From: Fibrobacterota bacterium
GTDB taxonomy: Bacteria > Fibrobacterota > Fibrobacteria > UBA11236
Assembly (NCBI GenBank): GCA_028287465.1
Contig: JAQBPO010000089.1
Coordinates: forward strand, 1-64,000
DNA: 64,000 bases
Direction: 5' to 3'
Numbering within the stretch: the stretch's first letter is position 1; every line of letters starts with the position of its first letter. The notes under the pieces were generated by a model. It made no database searches and was not told the DNA's origin. It worked only from the letters and a program-made list of their open reading frames with translations. Made by a program: the position numbers and the translations under genes. Below are positions 56,032-64,000 of the stretch, in pieces.

Positions 56032-59000
56032 CTAGAAACGCATGGTGAACTCGCCATGGACGGCCAACTCATGGGTCGACTCCTCCTTCGGCGTATGCCA
56101 TAGCTTGTCGTACTTGTACTGGGTATAGAACATCGCATCCACGTTGTTGGTGAAGTTGTAGGATACCTCCGGCCGCGTCGTCAGGGTGAGGATGTTCTGA
56201 TCCTTCCTCGGATCCCCCCCAGGCAAGGTCCGCTCCGAGAACATGTAATTGGCGCTTCCCGTGACCTTAAGGCGAAGGTTGTTCTCCAGCTTCACGTAAT
56301 AACGCCAGAACTGAAGGCCTTTCTGGGTCTCCACATCGTAGGAGATGGTGGCGTCTCCGCCCAGATTGAAGGCGTCGCGCTTGGTCTTCTTGTCCCCGGT
56401 GCGGAGGTAGGGGATCAGGCTCGTGTCCCGGTAGAAACGGTAAGGCAGCTTTTCCAGGCCCGGGGTCTTTTCGAAGTCCACGGCCTTTTCCAGGCCCGTC
56501 TTGAAACTGAGTTCCCCGCGTACGTCCTTGTTGGTGGTCGCGGCCAGGCGGACGAGGGGATCGAACCGGTAGGAAATCTTGTCCGTTTCCGGCGCCGAAG
56601 AGAAGAGGGCATGCTTATCCTCCTTGCGCAGGTTGAAGGTCGTCGTCGAGGTCATCGATCGGAACGTCTTGCGCAGGAAGGGGATCTTGTTGGCGAAATC
56701 GTTGAAGGTCCCCGTCAGGGTCACGTCCGGCCACACCACGGAGGTGTCGCTCGGAGTGAGGGCGCGGAACAGGGTGTATTCCTTCGTGTATTTGACGTTC
56801 AAGGACATGCCAAGATCGAGCCAGGGGACGGTCATGCCCGTTCCCGCGTCCCAGCTGCGGCTCACCCCGTGGCTGAAGCGGGAATTGGTATTGAGGTTCG
56901 GATCGGGGGCCATCAGGTAATCCATCCAATATGGATTGGGTTCCCCATCGACCAGGGTCCTGAGGAATTGCCCCAGGTCATCATAGACCCAGCCCAGCTG
57001 GTAGGCATAATAGGTGGCCCAATCGTTTTGCCGGTCCAGGTAGTCGTAGGTGAATTCCTCATTGTTGTATTTGTGGCCGACCGAGTAGCTGACGTCGATG
57101 TTCCGCAGGCGCCAATCCTCCATGCGCTTCCGGAAGCTCCCCAGCAGGCCCTTGCCGTCCCCGGTCGGGCCGATGAGAGCCGGCAGGCTCAACGAGCCGT
57201 TGAGCTTGATGTCGTGGTCGGCGTTCGCCTCGAAATGCTCAGGGCTGGTATTGCCGGTGCTATAGCGATCGCGCACCGAATCGGCCCGGTTCTGGTGGAA
57301 GCCCGAATTGAAGTTCGCGCCCATGGTGAGCCAGGAGAAGATGTTCGGGTTCACGTCGGTATGGAAGCTCTGGGTCCGGTTACGCTCCCGGTTCAGGATG
57401 GTGAACTCCTCCCCATGGTGGCCCGGGTACCTGTCGCTGCCGTCCCAATCGAATACGATCGCATTCGCGAACAACCCGTTGTCGATCGCGTCGTCCTCCT
57501 GCCCGAAAAAGGACTTGTCGAAGCTTCCGTGCTCATTGTCGAAGTCCCGGTCCACGGCGAGTCGGTAGCCGAAATTGAAAAATGTCAGCAGGCGCCATTC
57601 CATGTCCACGCCATGCGTCAACTCCACCGCGTAGGTGGGAGCGATCGCCAGGGGCCTATCGAGCTCGTTGCGCGGCTTGTTGACGGTCTCGGTGCGGACG
57701 AAGGAAAGATCCGCCACGGTGAGGTTGAGCTTGTCGGGATACGGGGTCAAGTCCACGCCGGAAAGGAAGGCGGGCATGAACTTCCATTTGTCCGAGAAGC
57801 CCAGGGGCTTGTAGGATTTGTTCTCGAAGGGCGAAAGGCTGTAATGGAGCCTGGTATTGTAGGTGCGGGAACGGTTGGCGGCGTAGAACTCCTCTTTCTT
57901 GGACGACGCGTAGAAATATTCCAGATCGGGCCGCTCGAACACGATCTGGTTCATGCGGTTGGAGGATCGGTGCTCCTTCTTGTAGGAGGTGGAGAATTTC
58001 TCCTCGAACACCGTCGTCTGGTACACGCGGGAATACTGCCGGTCCACGTCGGCAAGGCTGTCGTCCCGGCCCTGGACGGTGAGGTGATCGTCGGCGATGT
58101 CCCGCACGATGTCCATGAAATCGGTGCCGCCCAGGGTCAGATCCGAGGACGGCTTGGTGAACGGCCGCGAAATGGCGCCGTGGTACTGCATGGAGAGGGG
58201 AAGGCTCACGCCCCATTGATCCGGGAAAAGCTTGTTCGCGTAAAGGCTCAGGGTGGTGTTGTAATCCACGGTCGACTGGGAATTGGCCGGCGTGGTCTTG
58301 GTCTCGCTCATGGTGGTGAAGCCGCCGTTGCGGTAGGTCAGGTTCCCGGACACGCCGATGAAATCGGAAAAGTCCAATTGCAGCTGGGTGCGCATGCTGC
58401 TGCCCAGGGAATGATCCACCCCTTCCAGGCGCAAGTCGTTGACCCAGATTTCTCCGGACTGGGAGGCCCCTGCCCCGGAATCGACGTAGATGACCAGGCG
58501 CATCCAATCCACGCGGGACAGGGATGGATTGCCCACCACCGAAAGGGTCAGGGAGGAATCCTTGCGGCCGGAATGCCAGGCTTGCCTGGAAACGGGACGC
58601 CCATTGAAGGCCCGGTACGCGGCGTCGTTCTTCAGGCTGGTCAGATCCGACATGCGGATATCGAATGAGTTCCTCTCCCAGAGCGCGAGGTGCTTGGGAT
58701 CGTAGGAGCCCGCGGTATCCATGTGGATGCGGATCTCGTAATAATCCTTGGAGTCGCGATTGCCTTGATCCTTGCCCAGGCGCAACCCTAGGCTGACACG
58801 ATTGGAATTCATGAATTTGCCATCCTGGCCGAAGATCACGGACTCGGAATCCGGGTGGATCTCCATGCGGATCCTGTCGTACAAGGTCAGATCCTTCGGG
58901 TCGCTGCCGAGCAGACGCGTCGCGCCCGCCACCTCGCCGCGATGCAGGTTCGCGTAACGCAGCACAAGGGACCGCTCGGGAAGGGGTTCGTCGGTCCGGG

Positions 59001-62000
59001 TATCCCTTTCGATCTTGGTATTCGAGGAGGGAAGGTAGCGGCGCTCCTCCTGCTTGTTGATCACCGTAACCTTGAGGCGATTGCTGTCGGGGGTGGCCGG
59101 CGGAACCCTTATGGCCGAACTGTCGCTCAAATCCCCGGTGGCGAAACGATCCGCGTCGGTTTCGAAATCCCGGTTGCGATCGCTCTCCTCCCAGGTGTTC
59201 CCCACGATATTGAGGCGCGCCAGCAAGGTCTGGCTGCGCGTCACCCGGGAAGGCAGGCGGCCCATCCAGGCGCGTACGATCTTCACGTTGGAAAGGATCT
59301 GGGCTTCGCTCTCGCCGCCGTTGCCGCCGATGCGGCTGCCGGTCCCGTACAGGGGGATCTGGTATTTTCGCCACCCGCTCTTGAGCTCTTCGCAATGGAA
59401 GCGGGCTGTGCAGGCGCTGTCCAGGGGCATCACGTAGCGGATGTAGCTGTTCTTCACGTCCAGCACCCCGGAACGATCGAGATCCTCCGTATCATAGGAG
59501 TAACCCCCGGTCCCCTTGTTGTTCCCTTCCGTCCCGTTGACGCGGTAATTCTCCTCCGTGGCCCCTACCGGCTGCTGGTAATCGTCCGCGCCCCGGTCCA
59601 GGTTGCCCACGCCCAGGGGGATGGCGTAGCACGAGGGCTTGCACTCCCATTGCACGCCGGACTCCAGGACGCCCTTCTTGCCGTCGAGCCCCGCGTCCTC
59701 CTTGTTGAAGATGTCCCGCCCCACCTCGATTTCCGATTCCAGCTTCCCATCGGGCCGGCCGCTGTTGACGCCGGTGATGCTGACGTCCTCGGAGACCTGG
59801 CCCATATCGACCGCCAGGGTGCCTTCGCGGCCGTACACGACCACTTCCAGGGTGCGCTTCTTGCTCTGGTTGAACAGGCCCGGGCTGAGCGCCCGCATCA
59901 CGCCGCCCCAGGATCGGCCTTCCAGGTTGTCGTTGGGCTGGAGGGACATCTGCAGCAAGGTCTGCTCGCGGCTGTCGGTATAGCTGTTGCCCGTCGGACC
60001 GTAGATGCGCGAATAAGGCTCCTTCCGGCTGGAGTGCCAGATGAAGGTGCCCTGGTGGCGGAAGTCCAGGGTCTCGTCCGGCTTGCCGTTATCGTCGTAG
60101 GCCGGGGGCGACGCCTTGAACCAGCTGTAGATGGTCATGGGCATGGACAGGATGTTCTCGCTCCCCTCGAAATTGTCGAGGTAGGCGCTTTCCTTGGTAT
60201 TGGGGTTATACCGGCTCTGGGCCACTTCGAATTCGAAATTGGCCTTTGATGGCGCCTCCGTCTGCACGAAGGGGAAGATGTTGGCCGCGCTCGTCATCCA
60301 TTTGGGAGCCCCGGCCAGGCGCGCATTGAATCCCCACAGGAACTGGTTGAAGGGTTCGCGGCCCAGTTCGGGCCGTTCCGAAGTGGTGCTCTGGCTCTTA
60401 TAGAGCAGGGTGGCGCCCAGCAGGCTCTCGTCCGAGATTCCATCCAGCTTGTATTCCAGGCGCGTGCCCAACAGGATCTTGTCCTGGATCTGGAAGGGCG
60501 GGTTGCACTCGTAGCTGATGTCGATCTTGGCGTTGGGATCCTTGGCGCGCGGCGAGAGCAGGGTGATTTGCCCGGTCTCGTAAAGCACCTCGTAGTCGAC
60601 ATTGCGGACGAGCACTTCCGACCCATTGCGAACCAGCTTTTCCGTATCCTTCTCGATGTCGACGCAGGAGTTTCCGCTCACGGAATGGGACGTCTCGCGC
60701 ACGTCGAAGGTGGATTTCCTCTGCTTGCCGGAGATGACGAACTTGTGGACCGTGGAGGCGTTCTGGATCTCGTCCACCGGGTCCTGGTAGATGTGGGTTT
60801 CCGGATTGACGCGCTTCATGGGAGTGAGGCAATTGGCGGAATCGTCGGCGCGGCTGATTCCGCCCAGGCAGGGCAGGACGAAGTAGCCCTGCTCGAGATT
60901 GAAGAGGGTCTGGTCGTCGATGTTCACCTGGCCCGGCTTGTCGGGTTTTTCCAGGCCCAGCTTGCGGATATAGGTTACGGTATCGTTCTGGTCCCGTTCC
61001 AGGCTGTCCGAGTTCTTGACCATTTTGACCCGGAAGCTTTCCTTGTCCTCCTTGGAGATGCGGCTGATGCCGTAGACGTTCCGCCACATGAGATCGTCGA
61101 GCTCGGGGACGCCCACGGCGGAACGGGAGTGGATGAGGACCAGCTTCCGGAGGTCGGTGGCGCTATTGGTGAAGTCCCCCTGCCAACGCACGGCGATGGA
61201 CATGTTGCGGTTGCCGCTCGGCACGGTCAGCATGCGCATGCGCTCGTCGTAGAAGAACTCCGTGCCTTCCTTCATGGGCCGCCAGAATCCCGTTTCGCAG
61301 CGCTCGGGGATGATTCCGCCGTCGAGGTTGTACGGGCAGGCGATGGAGGTATCCTTGACCGTGGTCTCCGTCGTGCCCTGTTGCAGCTCGAAGACCTGGA
61401 CGGGACGCCGGCCCGTCCCTCCGTTGAGGTACCGCTGCGAATTCGCGTCCCAGTTCCGGGCGTCGCCGTATTCCGCGCGGTCCTGGAGCTTGAGCCAGAA
61501 GTGCCGGTGCAAATCGATGTCCCGGTCCTCGCGCACGGCATCCGACAGGACCGAACCCACTCCCAGGGTCTGCCGTTCCTGGGAACCGCCCTCCTGGGAC
61601 GCGATGGTGGTGACCTCGAGGCCGCCGAAGCGCATGCGCATCTTGAGGCCGAAAAGGCCTTTGTGGCTTTCGGTATAGCCCGTAAGGCTCGTCCCGGTCA
61701 GGGCCAGGGAGGTGTTTCCCGCCTCGATTTCCTGGATGATGTCGTCTTCGAGCTCGTCCCCTTCGCCCTTGTAGGTGATCTTCAGCTGTTCCTTGAGGTT
61801 GGTGCCGAAGCCCTCTTCGCTGTTGATCTCGATATTGATGAGCCGGCCGATGGATCCCTTGACGGAGAAGGCGGGCTGCTGATCCATGTGCAGGGTCGGG
61901 AACCAGGTATCTCCGCCGTTGGGCGCCCCGTTGCCGGAAAGGCGCGTGCCTTCCACCACCAGTTTATAGGAACCGTTGATGCGCAGGCGGGGCTTGTCCA

Positions 62001-62532
62001 CGCCGATCCGCTTCATCCAATCCGGCACGTTCACGGGCAGGACGATGTCGAGCATCCCCGGCCCGCCCGCCTGGGAAGCCTCTTCCTTGCCGATGAACTG
62101 ATTGAGCCACAAGCGCCGCAGGGCGAGGTCGCTCATGTCCATGGAGTACGAATTCAACTCGCGATAATAGGACTGCCACATGGGCGTGGTGTCCTGGGAG
62201 CCCGGCTGCGCGTCCGGAGGCGGCAGTCCCACGTACCGGATGATCTCCACCTCGCGGGTTTCGAAATTGACGTTATGGCGCCGTTTGAGGTACACGCTGT
62301 TGACCTGGAGCATGCCGTGGCCGCCCGTGCTCTCCACGCCCTTTTGCGGCAGCAGTTCATCGAGCGGTTTCGCCGCATCCGGCACGGCCAGGTAGGATTG
62401 CTGTTCGATGTAGATGGCGTCGCCGGGAACCGCGCCCAAGGCGAGTAGGAAGCAGGTGGAGAAAATTCGCCTTAGGGACCGGGACTCCGCGCGATACGCG
62501 CGCGTGTCCGGAAGGGCTGGGTTTTCAGGCAC
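56032..62532 (-). CDS. sprA: SprA-like outer-membrane protein (type IX secretion translocon family)
   Basis: About 2,166 residues. SprA is the giant outer-membrane barrel through which type IX cargo passes in Bacteroidota. Evidence: the size; the family signature ESAYLDNFEGSENILSMPM with MTIYSWFKASPPAYDDNG; SPGLFNQSKKRTLEVVVYGREG; repeated beta-strand-rich stretches with EIWVNDLRLEGVD; and a C-terminal F (HGEFTMRF) as in barrel proteins inserted by the Bam machinery. A signal peptide (RSLRRIFSTCFLLALGAVPGDA) precedes IYIEQQSYL. The GTG at 62532 is the only canonical start between the TATAAT box (62691-62686) and this signal peptide. The N-terminal residues before the signal stretch are unusually long, so the exact start is uncertain. 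Other type IX genes (sprT, gldKLMN, porV) are not in the window. Confidence 0.85.
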   Translation of the reverse strand: MPENPALPDTRAYRAESRSLRRIFSTCFLLALGAVPGDAIYIEQQSYLAVPDAAKPLDELLPQKGVESTGGHGMLQVNSVYLKRRHNVNFETREVEIIRYVGLPPPDAQPGSQDTTPMWQSYYRELNSYSMDMSDLALRRLWLNQFIGKEEASQAGGPGMLDIVLPVNVPDWMKRIGVDKPRLRINGSYKLVVEGTRLSGNGAPNGGDTWFPTLHMDQQPAFSVKGSIGRLINIEINSEEGFGTNLKEQLKITYKGEGDELEDDIIQEIEAGNTSLALTGTSLTGYTESHKGLFGLKMRMRFGGLEVTTIASQEGGSQERQTLGVGSVLSDAVREDRDIDLHRHFWLKLQDRAEYGDARNWDANSQRYLNGGTGRRPVQVFELQQGTTETTVKDTSIACPYNLDGGIIPERCETGFWRPMKEGTEFFYDERMRMLTVPSGNRNMSIAVRWQGDFTNSATDLRKLVLIHSRSAVGVPELDDLMWRNVYGISRISKEDKESFRVKMVKNSDSLERDQNDTVTYIRKLGLEKPDKPGQVNIDDQTLFNLEQGYFVLPCLGGISRADDSANCLTPMKRVNPETHIYQDPVDEIQNASTVHKFVISGKQRKSTFDVRETSHSVSGNSCVDIEKDTEKLVRNGSEVLVRNVDYEVLYETGQITLLSPRAKDPNAKIDISYECNPPFQIQDKILLGTRLEYKLDGISDESLLGATLLYKSQSTTSERPELGREPFNQFLWGFNARLAGAPKWMTSAANIFPFVQTEAPSKANFEFEVAQSRYNPNTKESAYLDNFEGSENILSMPMTIYSWFKASPPAYDDNGKPDETLDFRHQGTFIWHSSRKEPYSRIYGPTGNSYTDSREQTLLQMSLQPNDNLEGRSWGGVMRALSPGLFNQSKKRTLEVVVYGREGTLAVDMGQVSEDVSITGVNSGRPDGKLESEIEVGRDIFNKEDAGLDGKKGVLESGVQWECKPSCYAIPLGVGNLDRGADDYQQPVGATEENYRVNGTEGNNKGTGGYSYDTEDLDRSGVLDVKNSYIRYVMPLDSACTARFHCEELKSGWRKYQIPLYGTGSRIGGNGGESEAQILSNVKIVRAWMGRLPSRVTRSQTLLARLNIVGNTWEESDRNRDFETDADRFATGDLSDSSAIRVPPATPDSNRLKVTVINKQEERRYLPSSNTKIERDTRTDEPLPERSLVLRYANLHRGEVAGATRLLGSDPKDLTLYDRIRMEIHPDSESVIFGQDGKFMNSNRVSLGLRLGKDQGNRDSKDYYEIRIHMDTAGSYDPKHLALWERNSFDIRMSDLTSLKNDAAYRAFNGRPVSRQAWHSGRKDSSLTLSVVGNPSLSRVDWMRLVIYVDSGAGASQSGEIWVNDLRLEGVDHSLGSSMRTQLQLDFSDFIGVSGNLTYRNGGFTTMSETKTTPANSQSTVDYNTTLSLYANKLFPDQWGVSLPLSMQYHGAISRPFTKPSSDLTLGGTDFMDIVRDIADDHLTVQGRDDSLADVDRQYSRVYQTTVFEEKFSTSYKKEHRSSNRMNQIVFERPDLEYFYASSKKEEFYAANRSRTYNTRLHYSLSPFENKSYKPLGFSDKWKFMPAFLSGVDLTPYPDKLNLTVADLSFVRTETVNKPRNELDRPLAIAPTYAVELTHGVDMEWRLLTFFNFGYRLAVDRDFDNEHGSFDKSFFGQEDDAIDNGLFANAIVFDWDGSDRYPGHHGEEFTILNRERNRTQSFHTDVNPNIFSWLTMGANFNSGFHQNRADSVRDRYSTGNTSPEHFEANADHDIKLNGSLSLPALIGPTGDGKGLLGSFRKRMEDWRLRNIDVSYSVGHKYNNEEFTYDYLDRQNDWATYYAYQLGWVYDDLGQFLRTLVDGEPNPYWMDYLMAPDPNLNTNSRFSHGVSRSWDAGTGMTVPWLDLGMSLNVKYTKEYTLFRALTPSDTSVVWPDVTLTGTFNDFANKIPFLRKTFRSMTSTTTFNLRKEDKHALFSSAPETDKISYRFDPLVRLAATTNKDVRGELSFKTGLEKAVDFEKTPGLEKLPYRFYRDTSLIPYLRTGDKKTKRDAFNLGGDATISYDVETQKGLQFWRYYVKLENNLRLKVTGSANYMFSERTLPGGDPRKDQNILTLTTRPEVSYNFTNNVDAMFYTQYKYDKLWHTPKEESTHELAVHGEFTMRF

Positions 62533-62858
62533 GGAAATGCGCGCTGCCCTCCGATACGGGACACGAAAGGAATGATGCCTGGGCGGCGGGCGCCCGGCCT
62601 GGAAATCGATCCATGCAAATTCCTCGCGAACCTCACCGTAACGCCGGACGGGTTCAACCCCTGCCGATTCGGCACAGGTCGGATTATTATACGAAAAAGG
62701 CCAATTCAAACCTGTCCCGGCCTGAAATATTTTTTCCACAAGCGGTTGATATTACTGGGAGTACGGCCTCCTTTTACTACCTTGATGCCCCCCGGCAACC
62801 AGGGGCCCAGCCGGCCTGTTTGCATTGGCTCCACCCCGCGGCAAAACTCCATAATCGA
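62533..62858. other. Divergent promoter region sprA / rsmA
   Basis: 326 bp between the divergent starts of sprA and rsmA. A consensus TATAAT lies on the minus strand at 62691-62686, so the sprA leader would be about 147 nt. AT-rich sequence at 62725-62780 (TTGATATTACTGG on the plus strand) may serve rsmA. No RNA gene or repeat is evident. Confidence 0.5.
62686..62691 (-). promoter_or_regulatory. Consensus -10 box upstream of sprA
   Basis: TATAAT read on the minus strand, the best -10 match in the window. The -35 region is not a clear TTGACA. It supports a start for sprA downstream of about 62680. Confidence 0.5.
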
Positions 62859-63812
62859 ATGCGAAGACCCGAACCCGAAAACGACGACCGGAAAAAACGC
62901 TGGAAATTCGGTCAGAATTTCCTCATCGACGAGACCGTCGTGCGCCAAATCGCCGAGGACGTAGGTCCCCGAAAAAACGATTGGGTGATCGAGATCGGCC
63001 CCGGAGCCGGTGCCATCACCAGGCGCCTGGCCGCCGAATGCGCCAAGCTGACCGCCATCGAGATCGATCCGAAATGGATCGAGCATCTCCGCAAGCACCC
63101 GCAATGGGGCAATTTGGACATCGTCCAGGCCGATGCCACCCGCGTGGACGTGGAGGAGCTTCTCCAACGCGAACCGGGGAAGAAACCCCTCGTGGTCGGT
63201 AATCTGCCGTACAATCGGGCCGCGCCCATCCTGTTCCGGTTCCTGCCCTTCATCCATCGCTTCCAGTCCATGAACATCATGGTCCAGTACGAGGTGGGCA
63301 AGCGCATCTGCGCCAAGCCGCATACCCGCAACTTCGGGTTCCTCAGCGTATTCATCCAGAACCATGCCACGGCGGAGCTGCTCCAGAAGATCGGGCAGGA
63401 CGCGTTCCGCCCCCGTCCGAAGGTCATGTCCGCCACCGTGCGGCTCACCCCGCTGGCGGCGCCCAAGATTTCGGATCCCATGTTCCTGCGTTTCGTGGAA
63501 ATCGCCTTTTCCCAGAAGCGGAAGAAGCTGTCGAACTCCTTGATGCCCTTCTACCGCAAAGAGAAGGTGGAGGAGGTCCTGCACGCCCTGAACGATGCCG
63601 CCAAGGACATGGGCGACGGGGAGGAGACCATCGTGATCGGCGAGAACTCCCGCGCCGAGGACCTATCCGTGGATCAGTTCGTGGAGGCGTTCAAACTGCT
63701 GGGACCCCCGCCGGGCGTGCTCCCCAGGGCGATCGCGCCGAGCATGGGACTGGATGACACGATCGGTGACGGAGACGGGTCGGAAGAAGCGGAAGAAGCG
63801 GAAGAAGAATAG
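62859..63812 (+). CDS. rsmA: 16S rRNA dimethyladenosine transferase
   Basis: 317 residues. Dimethylates two adjacent adenosines in the 3' terminal hairpin of 16S rRNA (KsgA). Motifs: GQNFLIDETVVRQI (N-terminal family signature), SAM-binding VIEIGPGAGAITRRL, LTAIEIDPKWIEHL, DIVQADATRVD, the catalytic VVGNLPYNRAAPILF (NLPY), and the C-terminal LRFVEIAFSQKRKKLSNSL. Start ATG 62859 (MRRPEPENDDRKKRWKFGQNF) gives the usual distance to FGQNF; no good Shine-Dalgarno is visible, and the longer frame is rejected. The tail is an acidic repeat (EEAEEAEEE), encoded by tandem gaagaagcg units. A strong terminator follows. Confidence 0.95.
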   Translation: MRRPEPENDDRKKRWKFGQNFLIDETVVRQIAEDVGPRKNDWVIEIGPGAGAITRRLAAECAKLTAIEIDPKWIEHLRKHPQWGNLDIVQADATRVDVEELLQREPGKKPLVVGNLPYNRAAPILFRFLPFIHRFQSMNIMVQYEVGKRICAKPHTRNFGFLSVFIQNHATAELLQKIGQDAFRPRPKVMSATVRLTPLAAPKISDPMFLRFVEIAFSQKRKKLSNSLMPFYRKEKVEEVLHALNDAAKDMGDGEETIVIGENSRAEDLSVDQFVEAFKLLGPPPGVLPRAIAPSMGLDDTIGDGDGSEEAEEAEEE

Positions 63813-63870
63813 GCGATCCTCTCTGCGCTGCCGGGGACCGGGAGCTTGGGGCAGGAAAAGGGGGAAATGC

Positions 63871-63904
63871 AAAACCAGGAGCGCGCTCCTGGTTTTTTCT
63901 TTTT
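63871..63904 (+). terminator. Rho-independent terminator of rsmA
   Basis: A perfect 22-nt palindrome (63873-63894; arms AACCAGGAGC and GCTCCTGGTT around GC) followed by TTTTCTTTT. It lies about 60 bp after the rsmA stop. A-residues on the left side mean it could also work leftward, weakly. Confidence 0.92.
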
Positions 63905-64000
63905 CCCGCCCCCGGCACAATCGCCTCTGGGACCGGACCCGGCGCGGCGGGCGCATCTTACCGCCGTTTGGGAGGTGCCGGGGCCGGCCGCAGGAGCGGT
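63905..64000. other. Sequence after the terminator to the window end
   Basis: 96 bp of GC-rich sequence; nothing recognisable. Confidence 0.4.

Noticed and set aside
57656-59395. 579-codon frame inside sprA on the same strand
   Set aside because: Arg/Pro/Gly-rich out-of-frame shadow of sprA with no ribosome binding site or motif.
62533-62739. Longer sprA start at 62739
   Set aside because: It lies upstream of the consensus TATAAT box and adds residues unlike any signal peptide.

Overview
The window is a GC-rich bacterial chromosome segment that most resembles the Fibrobacterota (FCB superphylum). The best clues are a TIGR02147-family protein translationally coupled to a DUF2341/LamG lipoprotein (a pairing I associate with Fibrobacter relatives), a 2,166-residue SprA-like outer-membrane protein (the type IX secretion translocon family), and several secreted proteins ending in type-IX-like C-terminal domains. 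I see no phage, transposon or CRISPR. The content looks like core genome plus lineage-specific sugar and envelope genes.

Layout. 1-269: a 21-bp palindromic tandem repeat cut by the window edge. 270-5964 (minus): ABC ATPase, polA, coaE and a small membrane-anchored protein. 6114-6830 (plus): trpF. 6827-16794 (minus): a carbon-use block with a DeoR regulator, rhaDE, rhaB, a regulator with two GntR domains, lutABC and a lipoprotein. Together rhaB, rhaDE and lutABC could take L-rhamnulose to DHAP plus pyruvate. Two near-identical 21-bp palindromes precede deoR and rhaDE. 16947-17909: a DUF72 protein. 17950-21678 (minus): three lipoproteins, two of them paralogues. 21768-27006 (minus): a four-gene sugar operon (mutarotase-like, phosphomannose-isomerase-like, TIM-barrel isomerase/epimerase, Gfo/Idh/MocA) closed by a strong terminator.

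27254-29170 (plus): a MORN-repeat lipoprotein, a small lipoprotein and tRNA-Arg. 29334-35022: three secreted glucose/sorbosone-dehydrogenase-like propeller proteins and one CBM6 protein. 35147-39013: a YfiT/DinB-like protein, endonuclease V, a 50-residue membrane protein, a DivIVA protein, a flavin-oxidoreductase-fold protein and YggS. 39040-45351 (minus): the conserved proteostasis block tRNA-Leu, tig, clpP, clpX, lon. 45596-47188: RNase E/G. 47615-52809 (minus): a secreted operon with a quinoprotein-like sugar dehydrogenase, two DUF1080 proteins and an outer-membrane barrel. 53075-55638: DUF2341/LamG lipoprotein and TIGR02147 protein. 56032-62532: SprA. 62859-63812 (plus): rsmA/ksgA with a textbook terminator.

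The theme linking the accessory genes is extracellular sugar handling: secreted sugar dehydrogenases, a carbohydrate-binding protein, DUF1080 (3-keto-glycoside hydrolase family) proteins and cytoplasmic isomerases and oxidoreductases, probably exported in part by a type IX system of which SprA is the visible component. Most gene starts were chosen from Shine-Dalgarno spacing; several are GTG or TTG.
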